This document shows positions 1 through 5,015 of a stretch of DNA of 5,015 nt, piece after piece. Position 1 is the first letter of the stretch. Every line of letters begins with the position of its first letter. The stretch is from Actinomycetota bacterium (GTDB taxonomy: Bacteria > Actinomycetota > Actinomycetes > UBA12327), in contig DPWC01000209.1 in NCBI GenBank assembly GCA_003529305.1, positions 1 through 5,015 on the forward strand, read 5' to 3'. The translations under genes were made by a program, and so were the position numbers. The notes beneath the pieces were generated by a model. It worked only from the letters and a program-made list of their open reading frames with translations, did not search any database and was not told the DNA's origin.

Positions 1-108
1 GGTCGAACCACCGCAGCCGGTCAGGCAGAGCAGGGCCGTGGCAACAACCCCGGAAACCGCTGCCATACCCGCGCATCGCGGGCGATCTGACCGCCGAAAA
101 ATCCCCAT
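1..108 (-). CDS. Lipoprotein, N-terminal fragment (runs off the left edge)
   Basis: Only the first 36 codons lie in the window, so the mature function cannot be told. The reading frame is open from position 108 to the edge. It encodes a typical lipoprotein signal peptide: a short arginine-rich n-region (MGIFRRSDRPR), a hydrophobic stretch of small and aliphatic residues (about residues 15-29), and a lipobox L-T-G-C with the lipid-attachment cysteine at residue 32, followed by GGST. Family knowledge says Lgt would acylate this cysteine and LspA would cleave before it, anchoring the protein on the outer face of the cytoplasmic membrane. The start is uncertain. ATG at 108 gives a good n-region; GTG at 117 and ATG at 66 are also in frame, and none has a clear Shine-Dalgarno sequence. 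ATG 66 sits just after a perfect hairpin, which makes it less attractive. The gene is divergent from the membrane-protein gene to its right. It could be a solute-binding protein or any other surface lipoprotein. Confidence 0.72.
   Translation of the reverse strand, partial: MGIFRRSDRPRCAGMAAVSGVVATALLCLTGCGGST
68..82 (-). promoter_or_regulatory. Perfect 6-bp hairpin next to a lipoprotein start codon
   Basis: CCCGCG and CGCGGG form a perfect 6-bp GC stem around a 3-base loop. On the minus strand it ends one base before the ATG at position 66, inside the 5' part of the lipoprotein gene. If translation starts at 108 or 117, the hairpin is within the coding sequence near the start. If it starts at 66, the hairpin would cover the site where a ribosome binding site belongs. 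It has no T-run, so it is not an intrinsic terminator. The structure is seen directly; a regulatory role is a guess. Confidence 0.35.
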
Positions 109-212
109 CCCACGCACAACAGCGATTGTGGCCCAAGGTTGTCCGAAAGAGGGACTACCGCCCCTTTGTCCCCATGGGTATCGTCACCCCCCTGATGTGG
201 CTTCCCCACCAC

Positions 213-1202
213 ATGGGCCTTCGGCCTTTCGTGGTTCCCGCCTCACCGCTTCGGGTTCGCTCGGCGAGCCGCGCCAGCGGTCGCCATGGCCTGCCCCGTC
301 GCAGCCTCGTCCTGATCAGCCTGCTGCTGGCCGCCATCACCGGCGCAACGCCAGCCTTCGCTGACTCCACCGGCGGCACCTTCCCCACGGACTCTTCCGG
401 AGTCAGTGCACCGACCGCACAGAATGTGACGCTGTCGACTTTGGATGTACAGGGACAATTGCTGTTCTTCCGAGTCACCAACACCACGACATCGCAGGTG
501 GAGCCTTTCGTCACCGTGACAGGCACCAGTACCGACGGCACGCCCATTGAAGTGCGCAATGTCTCGTTGGGGCAGTTGCTACCCAACGAGTCCAACGCAG
601 CGGAGATCCCGCTGGGTGCCAGTCCGCAATCGTTGAATGTGGCGCTGACCGCATCGCCGTTCACCGCCACTGCTCAGTGGCCACTGCCCGAAGGGCAGAT
701 TCAGGAGTTGCGTCCGGGTGCCGATGCGCCACCGCCACCGGATCCGGGCAGCAACTCCGCACTGATCGCCCTGTTTGCGATTATCGGTGGACTCTTCCTG
801 ATCATCGTTTTGCGCATCATCCTCATCGGCGGCAAGGCACGCCGTCGACTGCGTCGCGCAGCCCGCATTCGCGCGGCTCGACTGGCTGCCGGTGTACGCG
901 CCGCGGCGTCGCGCGCGCTCCCGCCGCCGCGCGGACAACAGCCGATCGGTGGTGGCACGGGAGTGCGTCGCTGGAATCCGCCCACTGCCGAGACGCTTGT
1001 GGCGCCCGATGCCGCACAGGCCCCCGCGATCGAATCCATTCCGGAAGGCTCGCCGGCCCCCGCCATCGTCACGCAAGAAGTGGAGCGCCAGGAGCAGTCG
1101 GGGCGTTCATTCCCCCCGCCGTCTGGTCAGCCCGTGGGCTCACCAACCACCCCCAGTCGTCGTTCGTTCCCCCCGCCGTCCGGCCAACAACCCATCGGCT
1201 GA
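213..1202 (+). CDS. Secreted single-pass membrane protein with proline-rich repeat tail, function unknown
   Basis: I do not recognise a named family. From ATG 213 the protein is about 329 residues. After a long basic n-region comes a hydrophobic signal core (starting SLVLISLLLAA, ending ATPAFA), with likely cleavage before DSTGG, 50 residues in. An extracellular domain of about 130 residues follows; it is rich in T, S and V with alternating beta-type pattern (RVTNTTT, FVTVTGTSTDG), suggesting an immunoglobulin-like fold. A PPPPDPG linker leads to one transmembrane helix (about residues 182-207), then a strongly basic stop-transfer segment of R and A (KARRRLRRAARIRAARLAAG). The tail of about 95 residues is proline-rich and carries three related motifs (PPPRGQQPIG, FPPPSGQPVG, FPPPSGQQPIG), the last ending at the stop codon. 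Predicted topology is N-out, C-in. The frame is open further upstream, with TTG at 126 and ATG at 174 and 195 in frame, but these give improbably long n-regions. GTG 231 is also possible, and no candidate has a good Shine-Dalgarno. It is probably co-transcribed with the oxidoreductase 3 bases downstream. Confidence 0.75.
   Translation: MGLRPFVVPASPLRVRSASRASGRHGLPRRSLVLISLLLAAITGATPAFADSTGGTFPTDSSGVSAPTAQNVTLSTLDVQGQLLFFRVTNTTTSQVEPFVTVTGTSTDGTPIEVRNVSLGQLLPNESNAAEIPLGASPQSLNVALTASPFTATAQWPLPEGQIQELRPGADAPPPPDPGSNSALIALFAIIGGLFLIIVLRIILIGGKARRRLRRAARIRAARLAAGVRAAASRALPPPRGQQPIGGGTGVRRWNPPTAETLVAPDAAQAPAIESIPEGSPAPAIVTQEVERQEQSGRSFPPPSGQPVGSPTTPSRRSFPPPSGQQPIG
1104..1199 (+). repeat. Imperfect coding repeat encoding RSFPPPSGQ-P-(I/V)-G
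   Basis: Two copies, beginning at 1104 and 1161 (57 bases apart), encode RSFPPPSGQPVG and RSFPPPSGQQPIG. They are close to identical at the DNA level over the first 26 or so bases, including a run of C residues. A more diverged third copy at about 915-956 encodes ALPPPRGQQPIG. The last copy ends directly at the stop codon. This suggests duplication within the tail of the membrane protein, or selection for a repeated proline-rich binding motif. Confidence 0.7.
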
Positions 1203-1205
1203 TTC

Positions 1206-2201
1206 GTGCACGCCATCGTCTGTCGGGAACCCGGCGGCGTGGAGGTCATGTCGTGGGAGCAAGTCCCTGACCCCACACCGCGGGCGCACGAGGTTGTCAT
1301 CGAAGTTGCCGCCGTCGGCCTGAACCGGGCGGACTTGCTGCAGCGCAAAGGTTTCTACCCACCACCGGCGGGCGCGAGTGACTACCTCGGATTGGAATGC
1401 TCCGGCCACATCACGGCCGTCGGCAGCGGCGTCACTCAGTGGTCCATTGGGGATGAGGTGTGCGCCCTGCTCACCGGTGGTGGCTGCGCCGACTTCGTCG
1501 CTGTGCCCGAGGGGCAAGTACTTCCGGTTCCCGCTGGCGTTTCACTGATCGATGCGGCGGCGCTTCCTGAAATCGCGGCAACGGTGTGGTCGAACCTGGC
1601 CTTGCTCGCTCACCTGCATGCTGACGAGGTGCTGCTGATTCACGGCGGCACCTCAGGGATCGGCACCATGGCCATTCAGATCGGCAGCCTGCTGGGTGCC
1701 ACGGTGATCGTGACCTGCGGAAGCGACGCCAAAGTGGCAGCAGCCCTGAGCCTCGGCGCCCATCACGCCATCAACTACCGCACCGCCAACTTTGTCGATG
1801 AGGTACAAGCGCTCACCGATGGGCACGGCGCCGATGTGATTGTCGATGTCATGGGTGCCAAATACCTCGACGGCAATGTGCGAACACTGGCCGTCAATGG
1901 ACGACTTGTCGTCATCGGTCTGCAAGGTGGCACTAAGGGGGAGTTAGACCTCAATCGGCTACTCACCAAACGCGCCGCGGTGCTCGCAACCTCTTTGCGC
2001 CAGCGCCCCGAGGACGAAAAGGCGGCGATCGTGGCATCGGTGCGTGAACACCTCTGGCCGCTGATCGAAAGCGGTGACATTCGCGTGGTCATCGATAGCT
2101 ACTTCCCGTTGCACGACATCGCGCAGGCGCACGAGCGAATGGAGTCCAGCGAGCACATCGGCAAGATTGTTCTGACCCATGCGCAAAGCACGACAGCCTG
2201 A
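1206..2201 (+). CDS. NAD(P)H:quinone oxidoreductase, PIG3/Qor family, zinc-free MDR
   Basis: This 331-residue protein has the usual length of the zinc-independent medium-chain dehydrogenase/reductase family. Members reduce quinones or similar electrophilic carbonyl compounds with NADPH in the cytosol. Visible signatures are the N-terminal GroES-like domain with GLNRADLLQRKGFYPPP (residues 38-53), a pattern typical of PIG3-type enzymes; DYLGLECSGHITAVG (59-73); and the Rossmann nucleotide-binding loop HGGTSGIGTMAIQ (146-158). The segment GADVIVDVMG follows at 208-217, and the C-terminal HIGKIVL is at 317-323. The structural zinc cysteine cluster of alcohol dehydrogenases is absent. The GTG start at 1206 fits because MHAIVCREPGG aligns with the usual family N-terminus. 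No Shine-Dalgarno is visible, so translation may be coupled to the upstream gene, which stops 3 bases earlier. bpa follows 12 bases downstream. From memory, mycobacteria have a similar oxidoreductase (Rv3777) near bpa (Rv3780). The true substrate cannot be told from sequence. Confidence 0.93.
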   Translation: MHAIVCREPGGVEVMSWEQVPDPTPRAHEVVIEVAAVGLNRADLLQRKGFYPPPAGASDYLGLECSGHITAVGSGVTQWSIGDEVCALLTGGGCADFVAVPEGQVLPVPAGVSLIDAAALPEIAATVWSNLALLAHLHADEVLLIHGGTSGIGTMAIQIGSLLGATVIVTCGSDAKVAAALSLGAHHAINYRTANFVDEVQALTDGHGADVIVDVMGAKYLDGNVRTLAVNGRLVVIGLQGGTKGELDLNRLLTKRAAVLATSLRQRPEDEKAAIVASVREHLWPLIESGDIRVVIDSYFPLHDIAQAHERMESSEHIGKIVLTHAQSTTA

Positions 2202-2206
2202 GAGGA
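2201..2206 (+). promoter_or_regulatory. Ribosome binding site of bpa
   Basis: AGAGGA lies 7 bases before the ATG at 2214 and begins on the last base of the oxidoreductase stop codon. It supports the 2214 start and continuous translation of the two genes from one transcript. Confidence 0.65.
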
Positions 2207-2213
2207 TGAGGGC

Positions 2214-2786
2214 ATGACCACACCCGACGACACCACGCCCACTGTGATCATCGGACCCGATGGTCAACCTGTTGAGGCCCGCAATGTGGATGTGGACGGC
2301 GATGGCCAGCCCGAAGCTCTGGTGCGACTGCCCCACACCGATGGCGCGGGTCCAGAGGAGATCGCCGACCTGGTGTCCCAGCCAGCCAAAGTGATGCGCA
2401 TCGGCAGCATGATCAAGCAGTTGCTCGATGAAGTCCGCTCAGCGCCGTTAGATGAAGCCTCACGAGCACGCCTGCGGGAGATTCACCGAAAGTCCATCGC
2501 GGAACTCGAAGATGGACTGGCTCCCGAACTGGTCGATGAGTTGGAGCGCTTGAGTCTGCCCTTCACCGAGGAGGCCGTGCCCAGTGATTCGGAGTTACGC
2601 ATCGCGCAAGCCCAACTGGTGGGGTGGCTAGAAGGGTTGTTCCACGGCATTCAAACAGCCCTGTTCGCCCAACAGATGGCAGCGCGGGCACAGTTTGAGG
2701 AGATGCGCCGACGCGCATTGCCCATTGGCGCTGGTGAAGGCGGCGACGAAATTCCGGATCACCGAACCTCAGGGCCCTACCTGTAG
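2214..2786 (+). CDS. bpa: Bacterial proteasome activator Bpa/PafE (DUF2587)
   Basis: Bpa forms a dodecameric ring that docks on the 20S proteasome core and opens its gate without ATP, letting unfolded proteins such as HspR be degraded (known from Mycobacterium tuberculosis Rv3780). This 190-residue protein carries the conserved helical core: QPAKVMRIGSMIKQLLDEVR (56-75), APLDEASRARL (77-87), ELEDGLAPEL (97-106), LPFTEEAVPSDSELRIAQAQ (115-134) and GWLEGLFHGIQTALFAQQMA (137-156). The last four residues are GPYL; the mycobacterial protein ends GQYL, the HbYX-like tail that inserts into the proteasome alpha ring. It is slightly longer than the mycobacterial protein (about 174 residues). The extra length is mainly an acidic N-terminus with a DVDGDGQPE segment. 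The core match is very strong from memory. The start is set by ATG 2214 with a ribosome binding site 7 bases upstream. It is the last gene of the plus-strand run and ends 25 bases from the convergent SET gene. Its presence implies proteasome genes elsewhere in the genome. Confidence 0.95.
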   Translation: MTTPDDTTPTVIIGPDGQPVEARNVDVDGDGQPEALVRLPHTDGAGPEEIADLVSQPAKVMRIGSMIKQLLDEVRSAPLDEASRARLREIHRKSIAELEDGLAPELVDELERLSLPFTEEAVPSDSELRIAQAQLVGWLEGLFHGIQTALFAQQMAARAQFEEMRRRALPIGAGEGGDEIPDHRTSGPYL

Positions 2787-2789
2787 TTC

Positions 2790-2800
2790 GGCGCCTCGCC
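2790..2800. other. Small hairpin in the bpa/SET convergent gap
   Basis: GGCG and CGCC form a 4-bp stem with a 3-base loop inside the 25-base gap between the two convergent stop codons. It has no T-run on either strand and is short, so it is at best a weak bidirectional pause or terminator element. No better terminator is visible here, so transcripts from the two sides may overlap. Confidence 0.2.
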
Positions 2801-2811
2801 AACCACTCCGG

Positions 2812-3345
2812 TCAGCTCTCGGCCAGACCCGCGGGGCTCGTCACTGTTGTCGTGGCCCCAGCGATGCGTCGCGCGATGTAGGGGGAGAACCAGCCCGCGT
2901 ACTTGGCTTGTAACTCCGGCAGCATCCAGTCGCGACCGGTGATGGTGCCTCGACACGAGGGCAGTCCGCACTGGCAGTAGAACTCGTCATAGTCCTGCGT
3001 ATCGCAGGTCGCGTAGTCGAAGGTCAACTCTTCACCCGGCTGCACCTCGCGCATGGTCACCACAAGCGTGGCACCGAGCAACCCGCAGGTGGGCTCGCAG
3101 GAATGATTGAACATGTCACCAGGTTCTGGAACCTCAGAGCTCACGAGGAACAGATCGTCATCGATCTGGATAGACCGGCTCTGGCGATCATCGGTAAAGG
3201 TGTTCAGTGTCGCGCGGTCGACAACAAACCCGCCGAAGGCCGCGATCGTGGTCCCCGCGGGGATGGTGGACTTGGCGAAAGCTCCCCAACCCTTGCCGCC
3301 TGCGGGAGCGGTCTGCGCCAGCGGCGACAGCCAGTTCATGTCCAT
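2812..3345 (-). CDS. SET-domain protein with post-SET motif, probable protein-lysine methyltransferase
   Basis: From ATG 3345 the protein is 177 residues, essentially a lone SET domain. SET enzymes transfer methyl groups from S-adenosylmethionine to lysine side chains. Visible motifs are KGWGAFA (18-24, SAM-binding turn), DMFNHSCEPTC (77-87, the pseudoknot NHSC motif) and GEELTFDYATC (104-114, including the usual catalytic-site tyrosine Y111). The post-SET cysteine pattern CQCGLPSCRG follows at 124-133; with C83 it would make the zinc site. After it come GRDWMLPEL and WFSPYIARR, an ending I associate with small bacterial SET proteins. There is no signal peptide, so it should act in the cytoplasm. 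AGGAGG lies 4 bases before ATG 3345 and 10 bases before ATG 3339; either could be the start (177 or 175 residues). An upstream ATG at 3387 has no such support. It is downstream of the HAD gene by 63 bases and convergent with bpa. The substrate is unknown. Confidence in the fold is high; in the activity, moderate. Confidence 0.9.
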   Translation of the reverse strand: MDMNWLSPLAQTAPAGGKGWGAFAKSTIPAGTTIAAFGGFVVDRATLNTFTDDRQSRSIQIDDDLFLVSSEVPEPGDMFNHSCEPTCGLLGATLVVTMREVQPGEELTFDYATCDTQDYDEFYCQCGLPSCRGTITGRDWMLPELQAKYAGWFSPYIARRIAGATTTVTSPAGLAES

Positions 3346-3349
3346 GCGA

Positions 3350-3355
3350 CCTCCT
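3350..3355 (-). promoter_or_regulatory. Strong Shine-Dalgarno of the SET gene
   Basis: A perfect AGGAGG on the minus strand lies 4 bases before ATG 3345 and 10 bases before ATG 3339. It decides against the longer frame opening at 3387, which would place this sequence inside the coding region. It is the clearest ribosome binding site in the window. Confidence 0.75.
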
Positions 3356-3369
3356 GACACCACGGGCGG

Positions 3370-3399
3370 TTTATGAGCCGGACACACTGCCGGGTCGAA
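3370..3399 (-). promoter_or_regulatory. Possible weak promoter for the SET gene
   Basis: In the 63-base gap between the HAD and SET genes, minus-strand CATAAA (3375-3370) resembles a -10 box. It is preceded at 18 bases by TTCGAC (3399-3394), a poor -35 match. Placement is plausible: a transcript starting about 7 bases downstream would include the AGGAGG and the start at 3345. The match is weak, and the gene may simply be read through from serS and the HAD gene. Confidence 0.25.
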
Positions 3400-3408
3400 A
3401 CGGAGGAC

Positions 3409-4332
3409 CTATGGTGCCAGTCCCAATCCCAGAATCTCGTTGAGGGTGTGGGCAACTCCGTCGTCGTGAACCGAGGCGCTACGGCCAGTGATCTCCGCCA
3501 ACACCGCCGGATGCGCATTGGCCACCGCATATGCCGTTCCCGCCCACCGCAGCATGTCCAGGTCATTGGGCTGATCACCGAAGGCCACCACCTCGTGAGA
3601 AGCAACGCCGAGGCTCTCCACATGCGTCGCCAGAGCGACAGCCTTGGTAGCGCCCAGAGCACTGACTTCTAACAGGGTGTCATTGGGATTGGAGTGCGTC
3701 ACGCTGGCAACACCGACGAGTGCTGCTGCGGCTTTGGCCAACAGGGCATCAACTAACGGCGCGGCGGGAATATTGCGCGTGGGGTCTGGGCCCAGGGCGC
3801 GGGCGTGAGCGGGCCGATCGTCGTCACCATCGATCGCCGCGTGCTCGGCCTGGGGAATGCGCGCGAGAATCTTGATCACTCCGCCCTCGGCCACCAGTTC
3901 TTCAACAGGCGCCAGCGGTGGGTGATCGGGTGTCGGCCACCTGGGCACATAGGTAGGTTCACGGCCAAACTCGACATCTGCTCGCCGCCCAGCGCCGATT
4001 CGTTCCACCGCAAAGGTCACTTCCGGCAGCACTTCGCGCAACCGGTTCACGGCCAGCATCGACTGCGTCGCATCGAGAGAGCGTGAGTGCAGCACTTCTT
4101 CGGTGTGAAGATCCATGACCACCGCTCCGTTGGCACAGATGGCAACGCCCCGATGTCCAGATTCCTCGACAATGGGTGCCATCCAACGCGGGGGTCGACC
4201 AGTAACGAAGACCAGCGAACGCCCGGATTCCTCCACTGCCCGAAGGACGCGCTTAGTGAATGGTGATATCCGTCCGCGGGGATCCACCACAGTGCCGTCG
4301 AGATCCGACGCGATCAGCCGAAAGTCCGTCAC
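3409..4332 (-). CDS. Cof-type HAD-superfamily hydrolase (class IIB)
   Basis: A 307-residue cytosolic phosphatase of the HAD superfamily. These enzymes hydrolyse phosphate esters, often sugar phosphates or nucleotide-related compounds, through an aspartyl-phosphate intermediate. All four motifs are present: motif I SDLDGT (9-14, nucleophile D10 and acid/base D12), motif II VFVTGR (41-46, T44), motif III lysine in GATK (K230), and motif [13 protein letters not shown] (250-260, metal-binding D253 and D257). The long insert between motifs II and III is the C2b cap that marks the Cof group, and length fits the family. The cap carries an acidic run DGDDDRP at 168-174. The start is GTG 4332, whose bases overlap the serS TGA stop by 4 (GTGA), so translation is probably coupled to serS; no Shine-Dalgarno is seen. 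The SET gene follows. The substrate cannot be predicted from these motifs. Confidence 0.92.
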   Translation of the reverse strand: MTDFRLIASDLDGTVVDPRGRISPFTKRVLRAVEESGRSLVFVTGRPPRWMAPIVEESGHRGVAICANGAVVMDLHTEEVLHSRSLDATQSMLAVNRLREVLPEVTFAVERIGAGRRADVEFGREPTYVPRWPTPDHPPLAPVEELVAEGGVIKILARIPQAEHAAIDGDDDRPAHARALGPDPTRNIPAAPLVDALLAKAAAALVGVASVTHSNPNDTLLEVSALGATKAVALATHVESLGVASHEVVAFGDQPNDLDMLRWAGTAYAVANAHPAVLAEITGRSASVHDDGVAHTLNEILGLGLAP

Positions 4333-5015
4333 GCTGGTGAGTGCAATGGTTCCAGAGAAGAGCGGTTACGCAGATACGGCCGTAGTGCCGCAGGGACAGC
4401 AACTGAGCCGTCCGCCTGCTGGTGGTTCTCCAAGATGGCCACGATCGTTCGAGGGATGGCACACAAGGTGCCATTGAGCGTCGCCACTGGACTGGTGGTC
4501 TCGCCATCGCGAAAACGCACACCCAAACGGCGGGCTTGGAACTGAGTGCAATTTGATGCTGAGGTCACTTCGCGGTACTTCCCTTGCGTGGGAATCCAGG
4601 CCTCGCAATCAAACTTTCGAGCAGCACTGGCCCCCAAATCCCCCGTGGCCACATCAATGACCCGGTAGGGGATCTCCAGCAGATTCAAGAAGTCCTTCTC
4701 CCACTGCAACAGGCGTTCGTGTTCCGCAACGGCCTCATCGGGATGGACGAAAGCAAACATCTCGACCTTGTCGAACTGATGCACCCGGATGATGCCGCGA
4801 GTGTCTTTGCCGTAGGAACCCGCCTCGCTGCGGAAGCAGGGGGTGTACGCAGTGTAGGAAATCGGCAGTTGGTCGGCGCTCAGGATTTCCTCGCGGTGCA
4901 GGTTCGTCACCGGCACTTCCGCCGTCGGAATCAGCCAGTAATCGGTATTGTCGATGTGGAACAGGTCTTCGGCGAACTTCGGCAGCTGCCCGGTGCCGTA
5001 CATGCTGGCCGAGTT
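4329..5015 (-). CDS. serS: Seryl-tRNA synthetase, C-terminal part (5' end beyond the right edge)
   Basis: The last 228 residues of a class II aminoacyl-tRNA synthetase that charges tRNA-Ser (and tRNA-Sec where present) in the cytosol. The frame is open to the window edge, reading NSAS before [10 protein letters not shown], so the methionine at 5003 is internal; the N-terminal coiled-coil tRNA-binding arm and motif 1 lie largely or wholly outside the window. Visible parts, counted from the edge, are the serine-binding TAE loop (about 31-33), motif 2 from [14 protein letters not shown] through [12 protein letters not shown] (about 61-87), the NCTQFQARR segment (about 155-163), and motif 3 with [19 protein letters not shown] (about 178-196, motif arginine in PRT). 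The form TLNGTL...[17 protein letters not shown] is one I associate with actinobacterial SerRS. A short tail of 13 residues follows LRPYL. The stop overlaps the HAD gene start. Confidence 0.96.
   Translation of the reverse strand, partial: NSASMYGTGQLPKFAEDLFHIDNTDYWLIPTAEVPVTNLHREEILSADQLPISYTAYTPCFRSEAGSYGKDTRGIIRVHQFDKVEMFAFVHPDEAVAEHERLLQWEKDFLNLLEIPYRVIDVATGDLGASAARKFDCEAWIPTQGKYREVTSASNCTQFQARRLGVRFRDGETTSPVATLNGTLCAIPRTIVAILENHQQADGSVAVPAALRPYLRNRSSLEPLHSPA

Noticed and set aside
21..212. Minus-strand 63-codon frame at the left edge
   Set aside because: It is in a different frame from the lipobox-bearing frame and lacks recognisable protein features; the lipoprotein frame explains the region better.
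155..670. Minus-strand 171-codon frame opposite the membrane-protein gene
   Set aside because: It lies antisense to a frame with a coherent signal peptide, ectodomain and membrane helix; its composition is that of a high-GC shadow.
579..1323. Several arginine- and alanine-rich frames on both strands across the 3' half of the membrane-protein gene
   Set aside because: They overlap each other and the real gene, have low-complexity R/A/G composition, and no domain is recognisable.
2787..2811. Intrinsic terminator between bpa and the SET gene
   Set aside because: Only a 4-bp stem without a T-run is present on either strand.
3346..3387. Longer SET protein starting at ATG 3387
   Set aside because: The extension contains the perfect AGGAGG that serves the start at 3345 or 3339, and its residues do not resemble SET sequence.
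3805..4086. Plus-strand 93-codon frame inside the HAD gene
   Set aside because: Antisense to a gene with all four HAD motifs and has no recognisable features.
4329..5003. serS starting at the ATG at 5003
   Set aside because: The frame stays open to the window edge and the protein would lack the N-terminal tRNA-binding arm and motif 1; this methionine is internal to a conserved [10 protein letters not shown] segment.

Overview
The window looks like ordinary chromosomal DNA from a high-GC Gram-positive (actinobacterial) genome. The strongest evidence is a bacterial proteasome activator (Bpa/PafE, DUF2587), a family known from actinobacteria that carry a 20S proteasome. The seryl-tRNA synthetase C-terminus also has the form I associate with actinobacteria. 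GC content is around 60% by eye, lower than in Streptomyces or Mycobacterium. The exact lineage cannot be read from the sequence. Coding density is high, no stretch over 300 bases lacks a gene, and I saw no RNA genes, mobile elements or CRISPR arrays.

Layout. At the left edge, a minus-strand lipoprotein gene runs off the window; only its start and its lipobox signal peptide are visible. Divergent from it is a plus-strand run of three genes: a secreted, single-pass membrane protein of unknown function with a proline-rich cytoplasmic tail; a PIG3-type NAD(P)H:quinone oxidoreductase starting 3 bases after it; and bpa, whose ribosome binding site overlaps the oxidoreductase stop region. Converging on bpa from the right is a minus-strand run. 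It reads serS (5' part cut off by the right edge), a Cof-type HAD phosphatase overlapping serS by 4 bases, then, after a 63-base gap, a small SET-domain protein with a post-SET zinc-binding cysteine motif. The SET and bpa stop codons are only 25 bases apart.

How the genes fit together. serS is housekeeping translation and the HAD gene is probably co-translated with it. Bpa opens the 20S proteasome without ATP, so the organism should have a proteasome elsewhere. As I recall, an oxidoreductase close to bpa is also seen in mycobacteria (Rv3777 near Rv3780), so that pairing is probably conserved. The SET protein is the least conventional gene: a probable protein-lysine methyltransferase beside a proteasome regulator. 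Any functional link between the two is inference only. I found no clear evidence of an undescribed multi-gene system. The best leads are the SET/bpa convergence, the odd termini of Bpa, the repeat-bearing tail of the membrane protein, and the hairpin at the lipoprotein start.
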